The notes below the pieces were generated by a model. The model did not search any database, was not told the DNA's origin, and saw only the letters and a list, made by a program, of their open reading frames with translations. Shown here in pieces: positions 26,601 through 36,083 of a stretch of DNA of 64,000 bases; within the stretch, counting starts at the first letter, position 1; each line of letters begins with the position of its first letter. Position numbers and translations under genes: made by a program. The DNA lies in NCBI GenBank assembly GCA_013215095.1, contig JABSPM010000111.1, forward strand, positions 1-64,000, written 5' to 3'. Origin of the DNA: Flavobacteriaceae bacterium (GTDB lineage Bacteria; Bacteroidota; Bacteroidia; Flavobacteriales; Flavobacteriaceae).

Positions 26601-26636
26601 AAAAACTTCGTCTGACCTATCAGACGAAGCTTTTTT
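26601..26636. terminator. Bidirectional hairpin terminator
   Basis: CTTCGTCTGA, CCTA, TCAGACGAAG then CTTTTTT; A-run on the left. A 10 bp perfect stem between the IS66 remnant (+) and the prohibitin gene (-), most useful to the latter. Confidence 0.75.
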
Positions 26637-26713
26637 CTTGCTTTTAATTTTCAGTTTTAAAATAGACTGAGAGCACTATAATACTGCTTCTTGAGACTAT
26701 CTCTTGAAACGTA

Positions 26714-27526
26714 TTATTGATTTCCTAAAATGATTGGCATTCCAGAATCGCCAGAACCAATTACAATGACTTTGCTATTAGATGATTCCGATAATTTTAT
26801 CGTCGCTTCAATACCTTTATCTTGTAGAATTTTATCTGTTAAAGAGGCGCTTAAAATACGATTTGCATCTGCTTTACCTTGGGCTTCGATACGTTGTTTT
26901 TCTGCTTCTTTTTGAGCTGTAACCAATCTAAACTCGTATTCTAATGATTCTTGCTCTTGCTTCAACTTACGCTCAATTGCTTGCTTAATTGTTGGTGGTA
27001 AAGTTACATCTCTAATTAAAATACTGTTTAATTGGATATATTGAGGACCTACAATTTTTTGAGTTTCAGAAAAAATTTCTTCCTGAATCGCGTCACGTTT
27101 ACTAGAATACAATTGTTCTGGTGTGTAGCGCCCCACAACACTACGAGCCGCAGAACGAATTGCAGGTTGCAATACACGACTTACGTAATTTACACCTTTT
27201 TCTTTATGTAATTTTGCTAAATTTTTAATATCTGGCTGATAAAGTACCGAAGCATCTAACTGTATATCCAATCCATTTGATGATAGTACAGACATGCGTT
27301 CTGGAATCTCTTGTTGACGTACTTCATAATCAATCACACTATTCCAAGGTGCTACAAAATTTATACCTTCGCCCAATGGTTCAGATTCTGCATCTACTCC
27401 ACCGCTTAAGGTATATAAAACACCTGCATGACCAGAATCAATGGTCACTACAGATTTTGAAATAATGATAATACCGATAACCAAGAATACAATAATTGGC
27501 AATCCTATTTTAGGTAATTTTTCCAT
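26714..27526 (-). CDS. Prohibitin (SPFH/band 7) family protein
   Basis: A 270-residue membrane-associated scaffold protein. There is one N-terminal membrane helix (IGLPIIVFLVIGIIIISKSV, about 6-25) and an SPFH domain (about 25-205, with IDSGHAGVLYTL, PERMSVLSSNGLDIQLDASV and GRYTPEQLYSSKRDAIQEEI). A charged helical region (KRKLKQEQESLEYEFRLVTA) probably drives ring assembly. Such proteins organise membrane microdomains and chaperone FtsH-type proteases. It is 22 bp downstream of the VWA gene and probably in its operon. Confidence 0.9.
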   Translation of the reverse strand: MEKLPKIGLPIIVFLVIGIIIISKSVVTIDSGHAGVLYTLSGGVDAESEPLGEGINFVAPWNSVIDYEVRQQEIPERMSVLSSNGLDIQLDASVLYQPDIKNLAKLHKEKGVNYVSRVLQPAIRSAARSVVGRYTPEQLYSSKRDAIQEEIFSETQKIVGPQYIQLNSILIRDVTLPPTIKQAIERKLKQEQESLEYEFRLVTAQKEAEKQRIEAQGKADANRILSASLTDKILQDKGIEATIKLSESSNSKVIVIGSGDSGMPIILGNQ

Positions 27527-27548
27527 GTTATATGTTACTGTTTTATTA

Positions 27549-29576
27549 TTAAATTAATCCGTTGTATTTTCTTAAAAACCACTCTATGGCTAAGGTCAAT
27601 ATAAGAAGCGCCAATACATACTTAAAGTCTATTAAAGGCACTCTATTTATCTGACTTTTTTGAACTATAGCAAAACGACTATCGTTTAATAATAGCTCGC
27701 TTAGTCCTTTATAGTTATTTACGAAAAAAGCGCTACCTCCACTATTAGTAGCTATAGTTTGCAGTTTTGTTACATCTGCATTTAAAAATTGTTGTTCAAT
27801 ATGATATTCCAATATTGAAAAACTTCCAGAACGTCGCAATTTTCCATTATTGGCCACCACTGTAAAATCATAGTCCGCTGCTGGAAGACTTCCCAAATCT
27901 ACTTGGTAATTATTTTGTTTTAGCACAAACGGAAAATTATAGACGTTACCTGAGGCGCTGTCTTTTAGTTCTATATGTAAAGCTCCTGTAGTATCAAATT
28001 CATAATTTTTATTAAAATACTGTGCAATCATAACCACATTAGAATTACCGCTATAAAAGGCATCATAATTAAGTGTTAATCGTCTTTTCTGATGTTTTGA
28101 TGCCAAATACTGAACGAGTTTACCAATAAAATCATCAAAACCTTGAAACGACTCTGTATTCAAATAATTTTGTGCTCTCCATTTCCAAATGCCTTCTCCT
28201 AGTATTACTGCTCCTCTTGTAGTGTTCTCTTCAAATGTAAATACAAGTGGTTTTTTAGTCTTTGTATTACCTATAGTTTGGTATAAAATATGTTCTATAG
28301 AACTATTGGTTTTTAGAGTACCAAATTCTGACACTAAAGGCGGAAAACTTTCAAAATCAATATTATCAATTATAAAGGTGTTATAATTGTAGTTCAAATG
28401 TGCTTGAGCATCTTCTGTCTGCTGTGTAAGTTCTTGAGAATAGTGCGTCTGAATTGCATTTAAAAAAGCCCATTGTGTTTGTGTTCCTGTGATAATTAAG
28501 CTATTCAATTTTGAGCGTTCAATAGCCTTAAAAGTTTCCTTAAACTGTACGTTGGGCTGATATAATATGGCCAACTGGTATGCCTTAGTAGTTCTTAAAA
28601 ATTCTAATGGAGATAATATGTCAACGGCGCGTTGTTCATTACTTTCAATCGCTTTTTTTAATGCTCCAATATCTGGATGAACTATCGTAGAAATGAGTGC
28701 TATACTCGTTTTTTCGTCAATAACTTCAACTGCAAATTGTCGGCTATTATTAATGGTGTTTTTTTCGTTGTCTAAGGCTTTAATTTGTGCTTTATAATTA
28801 GTAACCCCTACACGATTGGCTGGCAAAGTCAGCGTAAATGTTTCAGAATTATTATCTTGCGAAAATTGTAAATTTTTATGATATATTACTTGTTTACCCA
28901 AAATAATTTCTAGACTTGTATTTACCTTTTCATCACCCTCATAAACTGCAATAATTTCTACTGGAAATTTATTCTTTAGGTAAGCGTACTTATTCACATT
29001 TAATTGCTGTATTTTTAAATCTGAATATGTTGTTGTATCGCCCAAAATAACAGGAAATATAGGGTTATCATATCCCTTACATGTATACTCATAATCTGTA
29101 CCATAGGTTTGATTTCCATCCGTAATAAGAAGCGTTGGCGCCACTTTATCTTTGTAAATTTCATCTAAGGTTTTAAATCCTTTAGAAATATTGGTTTGAT
29201 TGGCTTTAAAACTGAGCGAATCATTCGCATTCAATTCCTTACCAATGGTAAATATATTAATATCAAATTGCTCTTGCAGTCGCGCATTTGTCCTTAAATC
29301 ATGTAGTATTTTTTTTGCGTTTGAATTTTGGTTTAAATGCTGAATTGATTCTGAATTATCAACTACTATTGCAAGATTTGGTTTTACGTTATATATCGTA
29401 CTTTGTTCAATTTTTGGATTAATAATAAGAACTAAAAGAGCAAATATGCTAAGAAATCTCAAAAAGGCAAATACTGCATTTAATTTTCGCTTCTTTGATT
29501 TGTATATGTACTGAAATAGCGCTAGACCTAGCGCTGTTATTGCAGCAAGAATTATATATATAACAGTTAGTTTCAA
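27549..29576 (-). CDS. VWA-domain membrane protein of unknown function
   Basis: A 675-residue protein with two N-terminal membrane helices (about 3-23 and 37-57), a von Willebrand A-like domain (LAIVVDNSESIQ near 68, the MIDAS-type DxSxS, and TLLITDGNQTYG), extended beta-rich domains, and a C-terminal helix (FKYVLALLILTLAIEWFL, about 650-668). The large middle faces the periplasm. It resembles Bacteroidota proteins related to BatA/BatB aerotolerance factors, but MoxR and the other bat genes are missing, so a specific role is not assigned. It overlaps the upstream gene by 4 bp. Confidence 0.8.
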   Translation of the reverse strand: MKLTVIYIILAAITALGLALFQYIYKSKKRKLNAVFAFLRFLSIFALLVLIINPKIEQSTIYNVKPNLAIVVDNSESIQHLNQNSNAKKILHDLRTNARLQEQFDINIFTIGKELNANDSLSFKANQTNISKGFKTLDEIYKDKVAPTLLITDGNQTYGTDYEYTCKGYDNPIFPVILGDTTTYSDLKIQQLNVNKYAYLKNKFPVEIIAVYEGDEKVNTSLEIILGKQVIYHKNLQFSQDNNSETFTLTLPANRVGVTNYKAQIKALDNEKNTINNSRQFAVEVIDEKTSIALISTIVHPDIGALKKAIESNEQRAVDILSPLEFLRTTKAYQLAILYQPNVQFKETFKAIERSKLNSLIITGTQTQWAFLNAIQTHYSQELTQQTEDAQAHLNYNYNTFIIDNIDFESFPPLVSEFGTLKTNSSIEHILYQTIGNTKTKKPLVFTFEENTTRGAVILGEGIWKWRAQNYLNTESFQGFDDFIGKLVQYLASKHQKRRLTLNYDAFYSGNSNVVMIAQYFNKNYEFDTTGALHIELKDSASGNVYNFPFVLKQNNYQVDLGSLPAADYDFTVVANNGKLRRSGSFSILEYHIEQQFLNADVTKLQTIATNSGGSAFFVNNYKGLSELLLNDSRFAIVQKSQINRVPLIDFKYVLALLILTLAIEWFLRKYNGLI

Positions 29577-30091
29577 TCTTTATTTACCTTAATAATATCA
29601 AAAGAGTTTAAGAACTTTTCAATTAGCAGTAGGTCTTCATTGTCCTTGGCGCAAACCACCTGAGTAATGTAAATACTCTCTTCTACGGCATAAATATTTA
29701 TGAAAAGTGCAATTCCTTTAGCTTCAATCTTTATCTTCCTTACAGGATATCCATTAAAGACATCTCCTTTATCTTGTATTAATTTACCATTAACACTACT
29801 AGTGGCACCTTTTACTGCCTTATCTAATACTGTCTTTGGTTTTATTAATGTTCCCTTAGGATAGTTGGTTTTAATGACGGACATATACGTCTGGTCTTTA
29901 CAAGAATAACTTAGCATCTGCACGTCCAACTCACCGACTTCCGACTGTTCTTTTTTTGTTGTTATTGTAGGTTCACCCAAAAAATCTGCTCGACATTCTA
30001 GCATGGCATTTCTATGTGTTTTCCATTCTTGGGAAAACACATTCAAAACCACAAAAAATGCTAAGAAAGCAAGGACATTTTTTTGACCCAA
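29573..30091 (-). CDS. Secreted protein of unknown function
   Basis: A 172-residue protein with a signal peptide (NVLAFLAFFVVLNVFSQ) and three mature cysteines. The pattern MLECRADFLGEP, VKTNYPKGTL-like and GYPVRKIKIEAKGIALFINI suggests a compact alpha/beta domain like PsbP/LpqN-type modules, but I cannot name it. Its end overlaps the VWA start by 4 bp, so the two are translationally coupled; they may work together in the periplasm. Confidence 0.7.
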   Translation of the reverse strand: MGQKNVLAFLAFFVVLNVFSQEWKTHRNAMLECRADFLGEPTITTKKEQSEVGELDVQMLSYSCKDQTYMSVIKTNYPKGTLIKPKTVLDKAVKGATSSVNGKLIQDKGDVFNGYPVRKIKIEAKGIALFINIYAVEESIYITQVVCAKDNEDLLLIEKFLNSFDIIKVNKD

Positions 30092-30101
30092 AGTATTCGT
30101 T

Positions 30102-30848
30102 TTATGTTAGCATACCGCCATCAACATTCAACGTCTGACCAGTGACGTAGGCAGACATATCACTAGCTAAAAACACACATGCATTAGCAATATCTTCTGG
30201 TGTTCCACCTCGTTTTAAAGGAATAGCTTGTCGCCAATTTTTAATGGTTTCTTCGCCTAGTTTTGCTGTCATTTCAGTTTCAATAAACCCAGGAGCAATA
30301 ACATTACTTCTTATGTTTCTCGACCCTAATTCTAAGGCTACTGATTTAGAAAATCCAATAATTCCTGCTTTAGAAGCTGCGTAGTTTGCTTGGCCTGCAT
30401 TACCTTTTACTCCTACCACAGAACTCATATTAATAATAGAGCCTTTACGTTGTTTTAACATCGCACGTTGTACAGCTTTTGTCATATTAAAAACTGACTT
30501 CAGGTTTACTTCAATAACCTTATCAAAGTCGTCCTCTCCCATTCTCATCAATAAATTATCCTTGGTAATACCCGCATTATTAATAAGCACATCTATACTT
30601 CCAAATTCTGACACAACAGCATCGGCTAATTCTTGAGCCTGCTCAAAACTCGCTGCATTACTTTGATAGCCTATTGCCTTAACGCCTAATGCCTTTAATT
30701 CTTCTTCTAATGCCTTAGCCGCATCAACCGAAGAACTATAAGTAAATGCCAAATTTGCACCTTGTTCTGCAAACACTTTAGCTATACCACGACCAATTCC
30801 CCTACTTGCTCCTGTAATAATAGTTGTTTTTCCTTCTAATAATTTCAT
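30102..30848 (-). CDS. fabG: 3-oxoacyl-[acyl-carrier-protein] reductase
   Basis: A 248-residue short-chain dehydrogenase/reductase using NADPH to reduce 3-oxoacyl-ACP in fatty acid elongation. TGASRGIGRGIA (cofactor loop at 12-23), NNAGITKDNLL, the catalytic Ser in NMSSVVGVKG, YAASKAG (catalytic Tyr and Lys) and the C-terminal VTGQTLNVDGGM are complete. It is first in a four-gene minus-strand unit leading to the prohibitin gene (gap to the secreted protein 10 bp). Confidence 0.95.
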   Translation of the reverse strand: MKLLEGKTTIITGASRGIGRGIAKVFAEQGANLAFTYSSSVDAAKALEEELKALGVKAIGYQSNAASFEQAQELADAVVSEFGSIDVLINNAGITKDNLLMRMGEDDFDKVIEVNLKSVFNMTKAVQRAMLKQRKGSIINMSSVVGVKGNAGQANYAASKAGIIGFSKSVALELGSRNIRSNVIAPGFIETEMTAKLGEETIKNWRQAIPLKRGGTPEDIANACVFLASDMSAYVTGQTLNVDGGMLT

Positions 30849-30875
30849 TATTTTGTATTGCGTTTAGTTCCTGTT

Positions 30876-30883
30876 CAAATATA
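30876..30883 (-). promoter_or_regulatory. -7 promoter element of the fabG unit
   Basis: It reads TATATTTG on the minus strand (TAnnTTTG), 28 bp upstream of the fabG start; a TTG (CAA at 30901) lies 17 bp further upstream. Confidence 0.55.
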
Positions 30884-30905
30884 ATAATTACAAATTGCAT
30901 CAAAT

Positions 30906-30938
30906 AAAAAAACCTCACAAAATCTCGCGAGGTTTTTA
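30906..30938 (-). terminator. Hairpin terminator after the M16 protease gene
   Basis: AAAAAACCTC ... GAGGTTTTT stem of 9 bp around ACAAAATCTCGC, 19 bp past the M16 stop on the minus strand. Confidence 0.7.
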
Positions 30939-30956
30939 ACAGTGTTATAATAGAGC

Positions 30957-33917
30957 TTACATCTTTGTATCTTCTGGTTTCTCGTAATTGAAAAGATAAT
31001 CTATGTCAATTTCTTTGATTGTTCCTAACTCCTTAAGCGGCTCAAAGTCAATATCATTTTTATTTCCAATAACCATAATATTATAATTTTCTCCTTTAAT
31101 ATTCGTATTAAAGAACGCCCTTAAGTCTTCAATAGTCATTGTTTTAATGGTGTCGTACATTTCTTTCCTATGGTCATGGTTAATCCCTCGTTTTTTAAGG
31201 CTTTCATACGTCCAAAAAATATCTGATTTAGTGATTCTTTCCGCTGCAATTTTCTTTAACGTGGCTTCTTTTGCTGCGTTAAATTGTTCTTCTGCTTCTG
31301 GCATATTATTCATTAATTCTAACATAGCATCCACTGCTTCTGCCATTTTGTTTGCTTGTGTTCCTATATAGGCCATTACATAATTTGAATCTTCTATTTT
31401 TGACGCGTTGTTATAACTTGCAAATGCGGAATACGCTAAGGATTTAGATTCTCTAATTTCCTGAAAAACAATAGAAGACAAACCACTTCCAAAATATGTG
31501 TTAAATAATTTGGAAACCGCCATATTTTCAACTTTAAATGGTTCTCCTTTAGCTAAAAATAGCATTTCAGACTGTACCATATCATAGTCTACAAAATAAA
31601 CATTTCCACCAGTTTCTAATTCTTCATAAACCTTTGGTTCTGGATATTTGGCTAGTGTTTCTGGAATTATATGGTGTGTATTTAACGCTACAATTGCATT
31701 GTCTATATCTTTACCATAATAAAAAATACGTTGCTTGTAATTTTTTAGTTCCTTCACCCTTTTCACCAAATCTTCAGGCGCAAAGGTTTTTAATTCAGAT
31801 ATTTGATAATTATCTCTTAGTCTAGAATTATCTCCAAACTTTCCGTAGTTCATTAATCCATTAAATAAAATACTTCCTTTCTGGGTCTTATTATCTTGTC
31901 TGCCTTTAGCAATAGACTGTACATATTTATGATAGGCTTCTTTATCTGGCACTGCATTGTTCCATAAATGCTCTAATAATTCTAATCCTTTAGGTAAATT
32001 TTCTTTAAGCCCGTTAAGTCCAACGTAAGTTCTATCATTTCTTGTGCTAACATAGTAATTAACGCCCAGTTTGTAGAATTCCTTTTTTAAGTCTTCGGCA
32101 GAATATTTATCTGTTCCTAGATATTCCATATAACCAACTGCTAGTCCCAACTTTTTATCATAATCTTTCCCCATATCAAAAATAATATTCAGGTCAAATA
32201 AATCATTCTTTGTATTGGTTATGTAGGCAACATCTAAACCATTATTGGTTACTTTATTTTTAATTTCGGTTTTAAAATCTATGAATTTTGGTTTTAAATC
32301 TTCTGTTTCTATCTGATTAAATTGCTCTAGATATTTAGAGTTTTTATCCCTGTTTACATTAACAGGCGTAATCCCTGGGTTTTCAACTTTTACAATCGTA
32401 TTGTCTTCGCCTTTTCGCTTATAAGTAATTACATAGTTGTCTTTATAAAATGCATTAGCAAAATCTACTATTTCTTGTTTTGTAATGGTCTTAAGTGCAT
32501 TTAAAAATTTCACTTTGTCTTCCCATTTTTCGTGATGAATAAAAGCGTTATAATATACAGATGCTAGTGCGGTACTGTTTTCGTAGCGTCTGGTTTCAGT
32601 AAGTTTTAAGTCATTGACAACGGCTTCAATCATCCAATCTTCAAAGGCACCTTTTTTAAGGTTTTCAATTTGTTCAAGTATTAAATCTTTAACGTCATCT
32701 AAACTTTGTCCTTCTTTTGGAACTCCTTTGAACGTATGGTAACCATAATCATTTAAAAATGTTGGAGAACAGCTTGCATTTTGTACCACTTGTTTCTGGT
32801 TTAAATTCAAATCTAATAATCCAGCATTACCGTTTGCTAAAATCATATCGGCAAGCGTTACGAATTTCTTTTGATCAGAATTAATATGTTCTGTTCTAAA
32901 TGCAATAGAAACACTTTCTGCAGTTGGACCAAACACTTCTCGCACAATTGGAGCTGTAATAGGTGTTTCTTTAGGTAATGTAGGGTGTGTAATTTCTTTT
33001 TTCTCTAACTTACCGAATGTATTATTTACTTTTGTAATTGTTTCATCAAAATCTAAGTCGCCAACTAATACCATTGCCATATTGTTTGGAACATAATATT
33101 TATCAAAATAATTATGAATATCAACCATAGAGGGGTTTTTTAAATGCTCTGCAGTTCCGATTGTCGTTTGCTGACCGTAAGGATGGTTAGGAAATAAGCC
33201 ATCTAACATCGCAGCGTATTGTTTTCTCCAGTCATTATCTTGACCCGTATTAAATTCTTCAAAAACAGCTTCTAATTCTGTATGGAATAAACGAAGTACT
33301 AATTGGCTAAACCTTTCACTTTCAAGGCTCAACCACTTATCGAGTTCATTCGTTGGTATTTTATTTTTATAGACGGTTTCTTCAAACCAAGTATGTGCAT
33401 TAGTTCCAGAAGCTCCAAGTGAACTTACCATTTTGTCATATTCATTAGCGACACAAAAATTTGAAGCTTCTAATGAGACTGCATCAATTTTTTTGTATAA
33501 CTCCAATTTTTTAGTAGGATCTTTTTCTGCCCTATGCTTTTCATACAATTCAGAAATTTGCTTAAGATATTTTTTTTCTGTATCCCAATCTAGAGCACTA
33601 ATTTCGTCAGTACCTTTAAACACCATATGTTCTAGATAATGTGCGAGTCCTGTAGATTCTTTAGGATCATAATTAGACCCTGCTCGAACAGCAATATAAG
33701 TCTGAATTTTTGGCTCATTATCGTTCTTACTTAAATACACTTTAAGTCCATTCTCTAAAGTATATAATCTTAATCCAGTTGGGTCATTATTAACCGTTTC
33801 ATAAGTAAAACCATTAGGATCAATATTTGTTACTGTTATAATCTCATTCTTAAGTTGTGTTTTACAACTAATGACAAGCCCCACAGCAAAAAGTAATATT
33901 ACAAATTTTAATTTCAT
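30957..33917 (-). CDS. M16 family zinc metalloprotease, lipoprotein
   Basis: This 986-residue pitrilysin-like protease carries two M16 units. A lipoprotein signal (LLFAVGLVISC, Cys18) places it on a membrane facing the periplasm. The active unit has HYLEHMVFKGT (the inverted HxxEH zinc motif, about 88-92) and the downstream Glu in ELEAVFEEF. The second half (from about 550) lacks the motif, as usual, and contributes the R-Y-type substrate site near LAYSAFASYNN. It likely degrades peptides. It is monocistronic, with a terminator after it and a dispersed repeat upstream. Confidence 0.92.
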   Translation of the reverse strand: MKLKFVILLFAVGLVISCKTQLKNEIITVTNIDPNGFTYETVNNDPTGLRLYTLENGLKVYLSKNDNEPKIQTYIAVRAGSNYDPKESTGLAHYLEHMVFKGTDEISALDWDTEKKYLKQISELYEKHRAEKDPTKKLELYKKIDAVSLEASNFCVANEYDKMVSSLGASGTNAHTWFEETVYKNKIPTNELDKWLSLESERFSQLVLRLFHTELEAVFEEFNTGQDNDWRKQYAAMLDGLFPNHPYGQQTTIGTAEHLKNPSMVDIHNYFDKYYVPNNMAMVLVGDLDFDETITKVNNTFGKLEKKEITHPTLPKETPITAPIVREVFGPTAESVSIAFRTEHINSDQKKFVTLADMILANGNAGLLDLNLNQKQVVQNASCSPTFLNDYGYHTFKGVPKEGQSLDDVKDLILEQIENLKKGAFEDWMIEAVVNDLKLTETRRYENSTALASVYYNAFIHHEKWEDKVKFLNALKTITKQEIVDFANAFYKDNYVITYKRKGEDNTIVKVENPGITPVNVNRDKNSKYLEQFNQIETEDLKPKFIDFKTEIKNKVTNNGLDVAYITNTKNDLFDLNIIFDMGKDYDKKLGLAVGYMEYLGTDKYSAEDLKKEFYKLGVNYYVSTRNDRTYVGLNGLKENLPKGLELLEHLWNNAVPDKEAYHKYVQSIAKGRQDNKTQKGSILFNGLMNYGKFGDNSRLRDNYQISELKTFAPEDLVKRVKELKNYKQRIFYYGKDIDNAIVALNTHHIIPETLAKYPEPKVYEELETGGNVYFVDYDMVQSEMLFLAKGEPFKVENMAVSKLFNTYFGSGLSSIVFQEIRESKSLAYSAFASYNNASKIEDSNYVMAYIGTQANKMAEAVDAMLELMNNMPEAEEQFNAAKEATLKKIAAERITKSDIFWTYESLKKRGINHDHRKEMYDTIKTMTIEDLRAFFNTNIKGENYNIMVIGNKNDIDFEPLKELGTIKEIDIDYLFNYEKPEDTKM

Positions 33918-33946
33918 AGGTATAATGATTTAAATTGGTATGTATA

Positions 33947-34068
33947 TAATACCTTTTTCTATTTGGAATCACTTGAATAAAACGACCTATTCTGCTTTCT
34001 TTTTCAATATGAAGAGAAAACAATTTTCGTTTTATTTTTATGGTACTTTCAAATGGAAAATGGTACAA
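33947..34068. repeat. MITE-like dispersed repeat, longest copy (copy B)
   Basis: About 122 bp with imperfect terminal inverted repeats: left TAATACCTTTTTCTATTTGG, right CTTTCAAATGGAAAATGGTA. The interior is related to the copy at 2191-2272. It has no coding capacity and lies between the M16 gene and the sucD terminator. Confidence 0.6.
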
Positions 34069-34080
34069 ATTATTTATTAA

Positions 34081-34122
34081 AAAAAATCGTTTACAATCTT
34101 CTTCTAGACGCAAACGATTTTT
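34081..34122 (-). terminator. Hairpin terminator of sucD
   Basis: AAAAATCGTTT ... AAACGATTTTT, an 11 bp stem with a 19-nt loop, 34 bp beyond the sucD stop on the minus strand. Confidence 0.65.
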
Positions 34123-34155
34123 ACATTATTATTAGTATAATTCTCAATGTTAAAG

Positions 34156-35028
34156 TTAGCGCATTACTTCTGCGACTTTTTTCCCAATTTCGGCAGGAGA
34201 ATCTACAACATGAATTCCGCATGATCTCATAATTGCTTTTTTAGCTTGCGCTGTATCGTCACTTCCTCCTACAATGGCACCAGCATGTCCCATGGTGCGT
34301 CCAGCAGGAGCAGTTTCTCCAGCAATAAATCCTACTACTGGTTTCTTACTTCCACTCTCTTTGTACCATTTTGCAGCGTCTCCTTCTAATTGCCCTCCAA
34401 TTTCTCCTATCATTACAACACACTCAGTTTCTGGATCGTTGATTAATAACTCAACTGCTTCCTTAGTTGTCGTTCCAATGATTGGATCTCCACCGATACC
34501 AATGGCAGTTGTAATTCCTAACCCTTGTTTTACCACTTGATCCGCAGCTTCATAAGTTAAAGTACCCGATTTTGAAACGATACCTACTTTTCCTTTTTTA
34601 AATACAAAACCTGGCATAATACCTACTTTTGCTTCTTCAGGAGTAATTACTCCTGGACAGTTAGGACCAACCAAACGACAATCCTTATCTTGGATATAGT
34701 CATATGCTTTAATCATATCTGCCACTGGAATACCTTCCGTAATAGTAATAATTACTTTAATTCCAGCATCAGCAGCTTCCATAATAGCGTCCGCAGCAAA
34801 TGCAGGTGGAACGAAAATTATAGTCGTATCTGCTCCTGCTTCTTTTACAGCATCTTCAACAGTATTAAAAACTGGCTTATCTAAGTGAGTTTGTCCACCT
34901 TTTCCTGGTGTTACACCACCAACAACATTAGTTCCATATTCAATCATTTGAGAAGCATGGAAAGTTCCTTCACTTCCGGTGAAACCTTGTACTATAATTT
35001 TTGAATCTTTATTTACTAAAACGCTCAT
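34156..35028 (-). CDS. sucD: Succinate-CoA ligase, alpha subunit
   Basis: The 290-residue alpha subunit of succinyl-CoA synthetase (TCA cycle, succinyl-CoA to succinate with nucleotide triphosphate). [11 protein letters not shown] (CoA-binding loop), [20 protein letters not shown], and the phosphohistidine loop [18 protein letters not shown] (His near 246) are intact. The beta subunit gene sucC is not in the window, as is common in Bacteroidota where the two can be split. It has its own -7 element in the 113 bp gap after the lpx genes. Confidence 0.97.
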   Translation of the reverse strand: MSVLVNKDSKIIVQGFTGSEGTFHASQMIEYGTNVVGGVTPGKGGQTHLDKPVFNTVEDAVKEAGADTTIIFVPPAFAADAIMEAADAGIKVIITITEGIPVADMIKAYDYIQDKDCRLVGPNCPGVITPEEAKVGIMPGFVFKKGKVGIVSKSGTLTYEAADQVVKQGLGITTAIGIGGDPIIGTTTKEAVELLINDPETECVVMIGEIGGQLEGDAAKWYKESGSKKPVVGFIAGETAPAGRTMGHAGAIVGGSDDTAQAKKAIMRSCGIHVVDSPAEIGKKVAEVMR

Positions 35029-35066
35029 TTTTGAATGTGTTTATATTTTAATTTTATTAAACTCAA

Positions 35067-35074
35067 CAAAAGTA
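35067..35074 (-). promoter_or_regulatory. -7 promoter element of sucD
   Basis: It reads TACTTTTG on the minus strand (TAnnTTTG), 39 bp upstream of the sucD start; this suggests sucD is not solely transcribed from the lpx operon. Confidence 0.5.
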
Positions 35075-35141
35075 ATTTTTTAGCAATTAATTATGAAGAG
35101 TTTTTATACATTTTTATATTATTTTTTGCGGTGCGTAGAAA

Positions 35142-36080
35142 TTATGAGTTTCCTTTTAACCGTTCTAAAATTTCTGGAATTTTTCGAATTGAAGCTATCT
35201 CTTTATACTTCGTTCTAAAGTCATCCGCTGGGATTCCAAAATAATGTTTCCCGCCCTCTAAAGATTTGCTAACTCCTGCTTTAGCCGACAAAACAGCTTT
35301 TTCTCCAATAGTAACTCCGCTAGTAATACCTACCTGCCCCCAAATAGTGACGTCATCTTCTATGATCGTGCAACCTGCAATTCCAACTTGGGATGCAATT
35401 AGACAGTTCTTACCAATTACGGTATCATGGCCTATTTGTACTTGATTATCTATTTTTGAACCTTCTTGTATTGTGGTATCTGCAGTCACACCTCTATCTA
35501 TAGTACACCCTGCTCCAATATCTACATGGTTTTCTATAACAACCCTTCCTCCAGATAAAAGCCGATCAAAACCCTCAGGACGTTTTTTATAATAAAATGC
35601 ATTTGCACCTAAAACTGTTCCGGAGTGAATGGTAACATTATCACCAATACTAGTATCATCGTAGATACTTACATTAGCATGAATGACACAATTATTTCCT
35701 ATAACGACATTATGCCCTATAAAAGCTGTAGGCTGAACAATTGTATTTTTACCAATTACAGCACTTTCTGAAATATGTGCTACTGCTGCAATAAACGGTT
35801 TGAAATGATCCGTTAATTTATTAAAATCTCTAAACGGATCGTCTGAAACTAATAACGCTTTGCCTTCAGGGCAATCTACGGATTTATTTATAAGTACAAT
35901 GGTAGCTGCAGATTCTAGGGCTTTACCATAATATTTTGGATGATCAACAAAAACAATATCTCCTGGATTAACCACATGAATTTCGTTCATCCCTAAAACT
36001 GGAAAATCATCTGCACCAACATAGGAGCATCCAATTATTTCGGCAATTTGTTTTAAAGTATGTGGCTGTGGAAACTTCAT
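35142..36080 (-). CDS. Second LpxD-like acyltransferase (UDP-3-O-acylglucosamine N-acyltransferase homologue)
   Basis: A 312-residue left-handed beta-helix protein with an LpxD-type N-terminal domain (about 1-95, ending near HISESAVIG) and about ten hexapeptide turns (AFIGHNVVIGNNCVIHANVS, IDRGVTADTTIQEGSKIDNQ). It is a diverged paralogue of the LpxD at 38849-39877 (342 residues). The catalytic-type His of LpxD is expected in the VQIGHDTVIG turn, which is present. Whether it N-acylates lipid A precursors or another sugar nucleotide is unknown. It follows efp by 3 bp in the operon. Confidence 0.82.
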   Translation of the reverse strand: MKFPQPHTLKQIAEIIGCSYVGADDFPVLGMNEIHVVNPGDIVFVDHPKYYGKALESAATIVLINKSVDCPEGKALLVSDDPFRDFNKLTDHFKPFIAAVAHISESAVIGKNTIVQPTAFIGHNVVIGNNCVIHANVSIYDDTSIGDNVTIHSGTVLGANAFYYKKRPEGFDRLLSGGRVVIENHVDIGAGCTIDRGVTADTTIQEGSKIDNQVQIGHDTVIGKNCLIASQVGIAGCTIIEDDVTIWGQVGITSGVTIGEKAVLSAKAGVSKSLEGGKHYFGIPADDFRTKYKEIASIRKIPEILERLKGNS

Positions 36081-36083
36081 ACA

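Noticed and set aside
33868-34113. 81-codon minus-strand frame upstream of the M16 protease
   Set aside because: It consists mostly of the MITE-like repeat and overlaps the start of the protease gene.
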